Shown here: in pieces, positions 1-6,568 of the stretch
Position numbering within the stretch: the stretch's first letter is position 1
Layout: every line of letters starts with the position of its first letter
Source of the DNA: JAFAVZ01 sp036009105
GTDB lineage: Bacteria > Acidobacteriota > Thermoanaerobaculia > Gp7-AA8
Assembly (NCBI GenBank): GCA_036009105.1
Contig: DASYMJ010000146.1
Span: forward strand, 1 to 6,779
Length of the DNA: 6,779 bases
Reading direction: 5' to 3'
Notes under the pieces: model-generated
What the model was told of the DNA's origin: nothing
The model's database searches: none
Seen by the model: the letters and a program-made list of their open reading frames with translations, nothing else
Program-made: the position numbers and the translations under genes

Positions 1-1027
1 TTTCCAGCCGGTTCTTGAGGGCGAGGTAGTAGAACGCGCCGATGATGGAGCCTCCCGAGACGCAGGAGAGGACTTCCACGTGCCGGAGCACATCCAGCTC
101 GGCGAGCCGGGCCAGCACGCCGATGTGGAAGAGCGAGGCCCGGAAGCCGCCGCCGGACAGCGCCACGCCGACCTTGCCCAGCAGGAGACTGCTGATGGCC
201 TGGGCGGAGACGCCGAGGCCTTTCTCCAGCGCCGCCGCGCCGTCGTATTTCGGGTTGCGCTGCTGCTGGATGCGGGTCAGCGTGGCCAGCTGGCGGGCCG
301 TCGACTCGAGCTCCCACTGGGCCGGCTTGCAGGCCAGCGCTTTCTGCAGCCAGCTCACGGCGTCCTCGAAAAGGCCGAGGCCGAGGGCGGCTTCGCCGAG
401 AGTGGCGTAGTACCACCAGGGCTCGTGGGCCGGTTTGCCCTGCGCGGTGAGCTGCTCGATGAGGGCCTTGCGGATCTGGTCCGCCTCGGTGAAGCGTTTG
501 TGCGGCACGTTCGGCGGCACGTCCGCCGAGGCGAGCTCCTGCGAGGCGAGCAGGTCGAGCGCGAACGCGGTGTTGATGCCCGCGTAGCCGTCGTCGACGG
601 GCCGCTTCGCCCACGCCGCGTGGTAGTAGCCGAGGGTCCGTTCCAGGTGGGCGTGCTGCCCGCCCCAGGCGAAGAGGCGCTTGTAGACCGCCCCGCCGAG
701 GCCGAGCGTCTCGGTTTCCGCCCCCCGCGTTTCGAGGCCGCAGTCCTCGCGCAGGACCTTCAACGCCTCGTAATAGCGGTGGGGCATGGGGACGTCTTCG
801 TCCTTGTACGTGCAGTTGGCGAGCTGCTGCCGCACCTTGGTGAAGAGCGGATCGTCCTTCGCCACCGCGGCGATGGAGAGCACGCGGCGGGCGAGGTCGA
901 AGCGGTTCTCGCTCTTGAGCTGCTTTGCCGATGCGAGCGCCGTTGCGGCGTCGGGCGGCGGGACGGCCCCGGTGATGACCTGGCGTGCGAACAACACGGC
1001 ATCCGATGGTTTCTGCGACTGCGCCAT
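1..1027 (-). CDS. Patatin-like phospholipase with N-terminal TPR / TRAFs-binding-like region (3' end outside window)
   Basis: Seen: an open frame of 342 codons from an ATG at 1027 to the left edge, with no stop, so the C-terminus is missing. Near the end lies a patatin-family core: the glycine-rich oxyanion loop SGGGFRAS (residues 291-298), then HIGVLARL, then the nucleophile-elbow region SCVSGGSIIGA (321-331), with Ser324 as probable catalytic serine. The first Gly of the usual GxSxG is Cys322 here. The catalytic Asp would lie beyond the edge. Residues 1-280 are mostly helical. The segment around 105-165 (GGAVYKR, then LGYYHAAW, DDGYAGINTAFALDLLA) resembles the TRAFs-binding/DUF4071 region found ahead of TPRs in bacterial effector-like proteins, and 200-255 looks like TPR helices. 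Family knowledge: patatins are lipid acyl hydrolases. No signal peptide is visible, so a cytoplasmic location is inferred. The start is supported by a GGAGGAGGA ribosome-binding site. It lies 107 bp downstream of dprA on the same strand. Substrate and role are unknown. Confidence 0.85.
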   Translation of the reverse strand, partial: MAQSQKPSDAVLFARQVITGAVPPPDAATALASAKQLKSENRFDLARRVLSIAAVAKDDPLFTKVRQQLANCTYKDEDVPMPHRYYEALKVLREDCGLETRGAETETLGLGGAVYKRLFAWGGQHAHLERTLGYYHAAWAKRPVDDGYAGINTAFALDLLASQELASADVPPNVPHKRFTEADQIRKALIEQLTAQGKPAHEPWWYYATLGEAALGLGLFEDAVSWLQKALACKPAQWELESTARQLATLTRIQQQRNPKYDGAAALEKGLGVSAQAISSLLLGKVGVALSGGGFRASLFHIGVLARLAELDVLRHVEVLSCVSGGSIIGAFYYLALKNRLE

Positions 1028-1134
1028 GATGGAATCCTCCTCCGGCCGCGTACAGTCGACGGCGTGATGCATTCATTGTGGAACGGTGAAAAGCCATCAT
1101 CGGTCCGTTTTCCGCGGGACGCAACCTCGGCCGT
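1028..1134 (-). other. Spacer between dprA and the patatin-like gene
   Basis: A 107-bp gap between two co-oriented genes. It is less GC-rich than its surroundings and could carry a separate promoter for the patatin-like gene: on the minus strand TTGCGT (1124-1119) and GATGAT (1101-1096) are 17 bp apart, a mediocre match to -35/-10 consensus. An imperfect A/T-flanked hairpin (GAAAA ... TTTTC, 1087-1111) overlaps the same stretch but has no U-tract, so I do not call it a terminator. Whether the two genes are cotranscribed is open. Confidence 0.3.
1035..1043 (-). promoter_or_regulatory. Ribosome-binding site of the patatin-like gene
   Basis: On the minus strand this reads GGAGGAGGA, seven bases ahead of the ATG at 1027. 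It is a strong anti-16S match and fixes the start of the truncated patatin-like gene. Confidence 0.8.
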
Positions 1135-2193
1135 TCATTTCGCCGTCCGTACATAACGTCCTCCCGGCAGCGACCGCACCCACCCGCCCAGCTCCAGTTC
1201 CAGCAGCGCCTCGGCCAGCGACTCCGGCGCGCGGCCGAGCTTCGCCGCGGCGCGCTCGGCAGCCAGCGGCTCGTCGTGGCTGAGCGCCGCGAGCACGTCC
1301 GCGTGCGGCGCCTCCTCCCCCGGCGCCACCGGCAGCGTGACCTCGAGGCGCAACTCGTCCAGTACGTCCTGCGCCTGGTGCACCAGCTTCGCGCCGTACT
1401 GGATCAGGCGGTGGGTCCCCTCGGTGCCCTCGCTGAAGATCGAGCCGGGGACGGCGAACACCTCCCGGTTCTGCTCCGCGGCCAGGCGCGCGGTGATGAG
1501 CGAGCCGCTGCGCGCGGTGGCCTCGATCACGATCGTGCCGAGGGTGAGGCCGGCGATGATGCGGTTGCGGATGGGGAAGTTCATGGCCATGGGCGGCGTG
1601 CCGGGCGGCAGCTCGGTCAGCAGCAGGCCGACGCGTTTGTAGAGGCGGCGGTTGCCGCGCGGATAGGTGACGTCGATGCCGGTGCCGAGCACGGCGATGG
1701 TGGCGCCGTTCGCCTCGAGGGCGGCTTCGTGCGCGGCGGCGTCGACGCCGAGGGCGAGGCCGGAGACGATGGCGACGCCGGCGGCGGCGAGCGGCTCGGT
1801 GATGCGGCGCGCCGCGTTGATCGCGTAGGGCGAGGCTCGCCGCGAGCCGACCACCGCCACCGCCGGCCGCTGCAGGAGCGAGCGGTCGCCGCGGAAGTGC
1901 AAGGCGAGTGGAGGGTCGGCGATCTCGCGCAGCAGCGGCGGATAGTCGTCGTCGAGCAGCGTGGTCACCGAATCGCGCAGCATGTGCACGCGATTGCGCT
2001 GATGTCGTAACGGATGCTTAACCAGCTCCGCCTGTTCTCGGGGTATGTTCAGCAGACCTTCGATGATGCCCGTCGAAGCGCTGCCAACGGACGCGAGCGG
2101 CTCGAACCACTCTCGCAGCAGTCGGATTCGAGCAGGGGTGAGGAACGGCAGCAAAGAGAGAGCGATCAACTGATCGCGCGATGCATCGGTCAT
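1135..2193 (-). CDS. dprA: DNA-processing protein DprA (Smf)
   Basis: Encodes 352 residues, a normal DprA length. Known role: a cytoplasmic single-strand-DNA-binding recombination mediator that loads RecA on incoming DNA in natural transformation; it is also widespread in bacteria not known to be competent. Seen: an N-terminal helical (SAM/HhH-like) region 1-70; the bridge DDDYPPLLREIADPP (81-95); then the extended Rossmann fold with VGSRRAS (115-121), SGLALGVDAAAHEAAL (144-159), VLGTGIDVTYPRGNRRLY (168-185), FPIRNRIIAGL (206-216) and SGSLITARLAAEQNREVFAVPG (229-250); and a C-terminal winged-helix (DML1-like) region about 290-352, ending GGRYVRTAK. The frame stays open upstream to an ATG at 2346, but those 51 extra residues do not look like DprA and would run across the divergent promoter region, so the ATG at 2193 is preferred. 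No convincing Shine-Dalgarno precedes it, which is odd next to the strong sites of its neighbours. Confidence 0.96.
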   Translation of the reverse strand: MTDASRDQLIALSLLPFLTPARIRLLREWFEPLASVGSASTGIIEGLLNIPREQAELVKHPLRHQRNRVHMLRDSVTTLLDDDYPPLLREIADPPLALHFRGDRSLLQRPAVAVVGSRRASPYAINAARRITEPLAAAGVAIVSGLALGVDAAAHEAALEANGATIAVLGTGIDVTYPRGNRRLYKRVGLLLTELPPGTPPMAMNFPIRNRIIAGLTLGTIVIEATARSGSLITARLAAEQNREVFAVPGSIFSEGTEGTHRLIQYGAKLVHQAQDVLDELRLEVTLPVAPGEEAPHADVLAALSHDEPLAAERAAAKLGRAPESLAEALLELELGGWVRSLPGGRYVRTAK

Positions 2194-2244
2194 CGGAACG
2201 TACGGGTGCCGATACGAGGAGGGAAGGACTCGTGTGGGGTCGTA

Positions 2245-2254
2245 AGTATATAAT
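2245..2254. promoter_or_regulatory. Divergent promoter region with overlapping -10 boxes
   Basis: The sequence AGTATATAAT is an AT-rich island in GC-rich DNA between divergent genes. On the plus strand it contains a perfect TATAAT (2249-2254); on the minus strand it reads TATACT (2250-2245). Candidate -35 elements are poor on both sides: AGGACT at 2225-2230 for the plus strand with an 18-bp spacer, and GGGAAA at 2273-2268 for the minus strand with a 17-bp spacer. If used, the plus promoter would give a leader of roughly 75 bases for the lipoprotein gene, and the minus promoter a leader of roughly 45 bases for dprA. Overlapping -10 boxes would make the two promoters mutually exclusive. This is inference from sequence only. 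Confidence 0.5.
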
Positions 2255-2326
2255 TCGCCTCGCTTTGTTTCCCAGCGCCCCTTGTCCCCTTCCCGCCCGA
2301 ACCCTGATCGCACACGCATGTTGAAC

Positions 2327-2334
2327 GAGGAGAG
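2327..2334 (+). promoter_or_regulatory. Ribosome-binding site deciding the start of the TPR lipoprotein
   Basis: GAGGAGAG lies four bases before the ATG at 2339. It falls inside the longer versions of the frame (ATGs at 2282 and 2318), and only the 2339 start gives a clean signal peptide, so this site sets the start. Confidence 0.8.
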
Positions 2335-2338
2335 ACCG

Positions 2339-2857
2339 ATGCTCAAGCGGCCGTTTCTGTCGTCTTCTCTGCTCGCCGCCGCGCTGCTCCTGCCACTCGG
2401 ATGCGGTCATTCCGGCGGCACGGCGCATCCGGCCGCCCAGGAGAATTTCGGAGTCCAGATGGCGCGCCAGAACCTCTGGCGCGAAGCCCTCTTCCGCTTC
2501 CGGCGCGCGGTGGAGCTCGACCCCCAGGACGCCATGGCGCACAACAACCTCGCCGTCGCCTACGAGGCGAACGGCGATTTCGACAACGCCGCCAAGGAGT
2601 ACCGCGAGGCGCTGCGCCTGGACAAGGGCAACACCTACATCCAGAAGAATTACTCGCGCTACGTCGAGTTCCTCTCCCGCAACAAGAAGCGGCAGAAAGG
2701 GACGGCCACCGCATCGGCTGCTGCACCGGCTGCCGCAAAAACGCCGGCTCCGGCGCCGGCCGCGGCGCCGCCGAGCATGATGCCGCCCATGCCGGGGGCC
2801 GATCAGGCCCAGCCGCCCCAACCGTCCCAGCCCCAGCCCCCAGGAGGGAAGCCATGA
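2339..2857 (+). CDS. TPR-containing outer-envelope lipoprotein
   Basis: Encodes 172 residues. A type II signal peptide is evident: basic MLKR, a hydrophobic stretch of Leu/Ala, and the lipobox LPLGC with Cys22 as the predicted lipidated residue. Ser/Gly residues follow it, with no Asp at +2 (GHSGG), so outer-membrane sorting is plausible. Two consecutive 34-residue tetratricopeptide repeats occupy about 32-65 and 66-99; the second is canonical (NNLAVAYEANGDFDNAAKEY). A basic stretch (RNKKRQK, 114-120) leads into a low-complexity Ala/Pro tail (121-172), which may be a flexible or wall-spanning linker. TPRs are protein-docking modules, so a scaffolding role for the next two gene products is inferred. 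It is the first gene of the rightward cluster, and its TGA stop overlaps the ATG of the next gene. No specific family name is recognised. Confidence 0.88.
   Translation: MLKRPFLSSSLLAAALLLPLGCGHSGGTAHPAAQENFGVQMARQNLWREALFRFRRAVELDPQDAMAHNNLAVAYEANGDFDNAAKEYREALRLDKGNTYIQKNYSRYVEFLSRNKKRQKGTATASAAAPAAAKTPAPAPAAAPPSMMPPMPGADQAQPPQPSQPQPPGGKP
2842..2847 (+). promoter_or_regulatory. Ribosome-binding site of the second operon gene, inside the lipoprotein coding end
   Basis: AGGAGG, six bases before the ATG at 2854, lies within the last codons of the lipoprotein gene. With the ATGA stop/start overlap (2854-2857) it indicates translational coupling of the two genes. Confidence 0.8.
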
Positions 2858-3540
2858 AGCGCTTCATCATCACCCTCGCCGCCGTGCTCATGCCGCTCGC
2901 CGCCGCGGCCAGCGTCCTGGAAGTGAAGCTCAAGCTGCCGGTCAAGCCGAAGCTGCAGATCACCGGCGACGAGAAGGTCGGCATCGCCCCGTTCATCATC
3001 GCCACCAAAGGCGAGAAGCGCAGCGACCGGGCGGCGAAGGTGGACGTGCAGGCCGAGTTCCAGCGCTACATGAAAAAGCAGCTGACCAAGACCACCAAGC
3101 TGCGCCTCGTCGACGTGCCGCCCACCCGCCTGCCCGGCACGGACGTGAAGTCGCTCGAGGCGGCCACCGACTACTGGAAGGACCTCGGCCGCAAGACGGG
3201 GGCGGACTTCATCGTCTCCGGCATCGTCGACTTCGACATCAACGACAAGTCCGGCTATCGCACCGAGGAGTACACCAACCCGGCGGACGGGCGGACGTTC
3301 TACCGCCAGGTGCTGGTGGAGAGCACCGGCTTCGTCTTCGACATCGACATCGTGGTGTTCAACGCCGACACGGGCGAGAAGGTGCTGGAAGAGAACTTCC
3401 GCGACTTCAAGGAATTCGACCAGCGCAACTACGACGAGCTCCTCGGCCTCTTCGAGAATCTGCGCGCCCTGGAGACGCAACTCGTCGGCATCTTCGTCTC
3501 CCAGGAGACCTCCGCCAGCAGGTACGTGTTTACGCAATAG
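2854..3540 (+). CDS. Secreted periplasmic protein, tentatively CsgG/LpoB/TolB-N-like fold
   Basis: Encodes 228 residues. Residues 1-20 form a type I signal peptide (MKRF, hydrophobic core, cleavage probably after AAAAS or nearby), without a lipobox cysteine. The mature part follows an alternating alpha/beta pattern: KVGIAPFII (41-49), a long helix with an amphipathic run (64-80), LRLVDVP (83-89), a helix LEAATDYWKDLGRKTGADFIVSG in which GADFIVSGIVDFDI (116-129) is the most telling element, and FDIDIVVFNADTGEKVLEENF (162-182). The order 'conserved strand, helix, strand, (T)GADFIVSG, strand-rich body, NADTGE' resembles the anticodon-binding-like folds of CsgG, LpoB and the TolB N-terminal domain; that comparison is by eye and tentative. 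Its position between a lipoprotein and an outer-membrane barrel suggests a periplasmic adaptor. It overlaps the previous gene by four bases, and a good AGGAGG fixes the start. Function is unknown. Confidence 0.85.
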   Translation: MKRFIITLAAVLMPLAAAASVLEVKLKLPVKPKLQITGDEKVGIAPFIIATKGEKRSDRAAKVDVQAEFQRYMKKQLTKTTKLRLVDVPPTRLPGTDVKSLEAATDYWKDLGRKTGADFIVSGIVDFDINDKSGYRTEEYTNPADGRTFYRQVLVESTGFVFDIDIVVFNADTGEKVLEENFRDFKEFDQRNYDELLGLFENLRALETQLVGIFVSQETSASRYVFTQ

Positions 3541-3548
3541 AGCGGGAC

Positions 3549-3599
3549 GCGAGCAGCGAGCAGGAGAACCGCTCGCCCGCCCGCCGCCCGCTGCTCGCT
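3549..3599 (+). repeat. Inverted repeat in the intergenic spacer (possible RNA hairpin)
   Basis: The left side carries a tandem GCGAGCAGCGAGCAG (3549-3563); the right side carries GCTGCTCGCT (3590-3599). The right arm can pair perfectly over 9 bp in two registers: 3590-3598 with 3549-3557, or 3591-3599 with 3555-3563. A competing smaller hairpin pairs GCGAGC (3556-3561) with GCTCGC (3571-3576) across a 9-base loop. There is no U-tract, so it is not a classical terminator. It could be an mRNA-processing or stabilising element between the second and third genes, or part of a dispersed repeat. Confidence 0.5.
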
Positions 3600-3603
3600 T
3601 TCA

Positions 3604-3609
3604 GGGAGG
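3604..3609 (+). promoter_or_regulatory. Ribosome-binding site of the protease-propeller-barrel gene (GTG start)
   Basis: GGGAGG sits four bases before a GTG at 3614. It supports that non-ATG start, because the resulting N-terminus is a good signal peptide. The site begins just past the right arm of the inverted repeat at 3549-3599, so the hairpin could influence access to it. Confidence 0.75.
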
Positions 3610-3613
3610 ATTC

Positions 3614-6568
3614 GTGAAACGACTCTCCGCACTATTCATCCTGGTCACGCTGCTGGCGCCACGAGCCTGGGCCTTCGGCCAGAACAAGATCGTCTACGAC
3701 AAGTTCAACTGGAACATCTATCACGCCACGCATTTCGACGTTTACTTCTACGACGAAGAGAAGCCGTCGCTGCAGAAAGTGGTGGACAACGCGGAGAGCG
3801 CGTACGACGACCTCTCCCGCAAGTTCAACTTCCAGATCTCCAAGAAGATCCCCCTCATCTTCTACGCCACCCACTCCGCCTTCGAGCAGACCAACGTCGA
3901 CCTGAACTTCATCCCGGAAGGCGTCGGCGCGTTCGCCGAGCCGGCCCGCAACCGGATGGTCATTCCCATCGACACCACCGATGAGAAGCTGCTCCAGCTC
4001 ATCACCCACGAGCTGACGCACATCTTCGAGTACGAGATCCTCTTCCAGGGCAAGCTGGGCAAGACCGTCACGGCCAATCCGCCGACCTGGCTGATGGAAG
4101 GCCTGGCCTCCTTCATGGCCCAGGACGAGGACTCCCGGGACCGGATGGTCCTGCGCGACGCGGTGGTCAACGACCAGGTGCCGGCCATCACCCGCAATCC
4201 GCAGGGCTACTTCGCCTACCGCTTCGGGCACGCGGTGTTCGCCTTCATGCAGCAAAAGTACGGCTGGGAAGGGGTGCGCGACTTCATCTACGAGTACCGC
4301 AACACGCTCGGCTCCTCGGTGGACAAGGCGCTCAAGCGCGCCTTCGACATCACGCCGGAGGAGTTCGACACGCGCTACCGCACCTGGCTGCGCAAGCAGT
4401 ACCTGCCGGCGCTCATCGCCAAGGGCGAGCCGACCGAGTACGGCGATCCGTTCCGCATCGGCCCGCAGATCCAGAGCGACGAGATCTCGCCCGTGCCCTC
4501 CCCCTCCGGCGACCTGCTGGCCGGCTTCACCACCTACAAGGAAGACGTCGACGTCGTCCTCTTCAACATCCCGGAGCGCAAGCTCCTCAAGAACCTCACC
4601 TCCGGCTACACCAGCCGCTACGAGTATCCGATCGCGCAGTCGTTCACGGTCGGGTCGGTCATGGGGCGCGACATCGCGTTCGCCCCGAACGGCGACCAGG
4701 TCGCGCTCTTCGTGAAGAAGGAGCGCGGCCGCAATCTGCTGCTGATCAACCCCATCACCGGGGTGACCGACCGGTCGGTGCCGATGACCGTGGAGCAGCA
4801 GCTCTCGCCCGCCTACACGCGCGACGGCAGGAGCGTCGCCTTCGCCGGTTACCTCGGCAACCAGCCGGACATCTTCCTCTACACCATCGACTCGGGCGAG
4901 ATCACCAACCTGACCAAGGACCGTTTCTTCGACGCCGCGCCGGTCTTCTCGCCGGACGGGAAGTGGATGGTCTACTCGTCCGTGGTGGACGGCTACTCGA
5001 AGCTCTTCCGCCTGAACATGAGCAACCCGGCGGAGCGCTACCAGCTGACCAGCGGCCAGTGGAACGACTCCGACGCCTGGTTCAGCCCGGACGGCAAGCG
5101 CCTCTTCTTCGCCTCGGACAAGCAGACGGGGCGCAACATCGAGGTGGCGGCGAACATCCTGGAGGCGGCCGAGGACAAGGCGAAGCGGGAAGGGGACACG
5201 CCGAAGGCGGATCCGACCGCGTATGCCGCGTACAACATCTACTCGCTGAACCTGGAGAACGGCGACGTCCTGCAGTACACGGACGTGGTGGGCGGCTGCT
5301 TCACGCCGGTCGTGTTCACGGGCACGAACGGCAAGGAGCGGATGGTCTTCGCCTCGTACTACAAGCGGCGCTGGCAGCTCTTCTCCGCGCCGACGGACAA
5401 GCCGCTGCACGCGGCGGAGAAGACGACGCTCCCCTCCGCGCCGCTGCTGGCGGAGAGCCGCACCGCGTTCCAGCCGCCGGTGGAAGTGGCCATCGACGAG
5501 GAGAAGATCGAGCGCCCGCGCGGCTTCAAGCTCTTCATCGACGACGTGGAAGTGAACGCCGGCGTCAGCTCCGATCAGCTGCTCGTCTCGCGCTCGGTCA
5601 TCTACATGAGCGACATGCTGGGCAACCGGCGCTTCATCGCCTCGCTCGACTCGGTCTCGTCGTTCTCCAACTTCGACTTTCTCTACTTCGACCTGCACCG
5701 CCGCCTGAACTGGGGCGTGCGCCTCTTCGACAACCGCTCGTTCTTCACCACCCCGAACTTCGAGAGGCAGACCAACGACCGGGTGCAGCAGCTCTACCGG
5801 GAGACCGGCGCCATCGGCATCCTCAGCTATCCGTTCACCCGCTATCACCGGGTCGACTTCGGCTTCGGCTATCAGGCCCGCAGCTTCGCCTTCCCCACGA
5901 ACGTCGACGTGAACGGCAACATCACCTTCGCCCAGCGAAGCGACAACTTCCCGCTGGCCAGCGCCTCCTTCAGCGGCGACTCGACGATCTACAAGTCGTT
6001 CGGCCCCATCTCCGGCCGCCGCTACGAGGCAGGCGTCTCCTACGCGGCGGATACGAAGGCGCACGGGACGCTGACCAGCGACTTCACGCTGGAGTGGCGC
6101 GAGTACCTGCAGCTCAGCTCCCGCACCCTGCTCGCCGCGCGCCTCTTCGCCGGCGCCTCGGGCGGCAACTTCCCCGACTTCTTCTACTTCGGCGGCCTGA
6201 ACACCCTGCGCGGCTACGACTTCCGCGAGGTGCAGGGCAACCGCGCCGCGTTCGCGAACCTCGAGTTCCGCTTCCCGCTGGTGGACGTCCTGGTCACGCC
6301 GATCATCACCCTGCAGCAGGTGCGCGGCACCATCTTCTTCGACGTGGGCGCCGCCACGTTCCGCGGCTCGGCCTTCAACGGCATCGCCCTGCCTCCGTTC
6401 AAGTTCATGGAGGGGGGCAAGCTGGTCGACGGCAAGGCATCCGTCGGCTACGGCGTCTCCTTCGACTTCCTCGGCCTGGAACTGCACTGGGACTTTGCCA
6501 AACGCTTCAACGGGAAGCAGACCGAAGGCAAGTACCGGACGAGCTTCTGGATCGGGGAGACGTTCTGA
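3614..6568 (+). CDS. Tripartite outer-membrane protein: gluzincin metallopeptidase, PD40/TolB-like beta-propeller, Omp85-type barrel
   Basis: Encodes 984 residues from a GTG start. Seen in order: signal peptide (1-20, ending RAWA); a peptidase MA-like domain about 35-265 with the zinc motif HELTH (132-136; Glu133 catalytic) and WLMEGLASF, whose Glu162 lies 26 residues after His136, as expected for the third ligand of a gluzincin; a beta-propeller about 285-600 with PD40-type blades marked by PSPSGD (295-300), APNGD (357-361), TRDGR (402-406), FSPDGKWMVYSS (445-456) and FSPDGKRLFFAS (490-501), interrupted by a charged insertion (about 512-538); a linker (600-645); then an Omp85/bacterial-surface-antigen barrel about 650-984 with the L6-type signature GGLNTLRGYDF (860-870), FANLEFRFPL (880-889) and a C-terminal Phe. 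No POTRA domain is recognisable. Known: Omp85 barrels insert or export proteins, and gluzincins are zinc proteases. Inferred: protease and propeller face the periplasm, with the barrel in the outer membrane. It is probably cotranscribed with the two genes upstream. Substrate and role are unknown. Confidence 0.92.
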   Translation: MKRLSALFILVTLLAPRAWAFGQNKIVYDKFNWNIYHATHFDVYFYDEEKPSLQKVVDNAESAYDDLSRKFNFQISKKIPLIFYATHSAFEQTNVDLNFIPEGVGAFAEPARNRMVIPIDTTDEKLLQLITHELTHIFEYEILFQGKLGKTVTANPPTWLMEGLASFMAQDEDSRDRMVLRDAVVNDQVPAITRNPQGYFAYRFGHAVFAFMQQKYGWEGVRDFIYEYRNTLGSSVDKALKRAFDITPEEFDTRYRTWLRKQYLPALIAKGEPTEYGDPFRIGPQIQSDEISPVPSPSGDLLAGFTTYKEDVDVVLFNIPERKLLKNLTSGYTSRYEYPIAQSFTVGSVMGRDIAFAPNGDQVALFVKKERGRNLLLINPITGVTDRSVPMTVEQQLSPAYTRDGRSVAFAGYLGNQPDIFLYTIDSGEITNLTKDRFFDAAPVFSPDGKWMVYSSVVDGYSKLFRLNMSNPAERYQLTSGQWNDSDAWFSPDGKRLFFASDKQTGRNIEVAANILEAAEDKAKREGDTPKADPTAYAAYNIYSLNLENGDVLQYTDVVGGCFTPVVFTGTNGKERMVFASYYKRRWQLFSAPTDKPLHAAEKTTLPSAPLLAESRTAFQPPVEVAIDEEKIERPRGFKLFIDDVEVNAGVSSDQLLVSRSVIYMSDMLGNRRFIASLDSVSSFSNFDFLYFDLHRRLNWGVRLFDNRSFFTTPNFERQTNDRVQQLYRETGAIGILSYPFTRYHRVDFGFGYQARSFAFPTNVDVNGNITFAQRSDNFPLASASFSGDSTIYKSFGPISGRRYEAGVSYAADTKAHGTLTSDFTLEWREYLQLSSRTLLAARLFAGASGGNFPDFFYFGGLNTLRGYDFREVQGNRAAFANLEFRFPLVDVLVTPIITLQQVRGTIFFDVGAATFRGSAFNGIALPPFKFMEGGKLVDGKASVGYGVSFDFLGLELHWDFAKRFNGKQTEGKYRTSFWIGETF

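Noticed and set aside
80..1156. A 358-residue plus-strand frame over the left end
   Set aside because: It lies antisense to the patatin-like gene, which has recognisable motifs and a ribosome-binding site. The plus-strand product is low-complexity Arg/Gly/Glu sequence.
2194..2346. 51-residue N-terminal extension of DprA
   Set aside because: It does not resemble DprA, and would cross the AT-rich promoter island and overlap the start of the divergent lipoprotein gene.
2401..2853. N-terminal extension of the second operon gene
   Set aside because: The frame is open upstream, but the translation is an Arg/Pro-rich shadow of the TPR lipoprotein. The ATG at 2854 has a ribosome-binding site and begins a signal peptide.
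3549..3600. Rho-independent terminator between the second and third operon genes
   Set aside because: The stem is GC-rich but long-looped and is followed by TTTC and then a ribosome-binding site, not a U-tract.
3632..6487. A 951-residue open frame antisense to the barrel gene
   Set aside because: It is the codon-mirror of a high-GC gene, is rich in Val, Glu, Arg and Ala with no domain motif, and the plus-strand frame has a clear signal peptide, catalytic motif and barrel.
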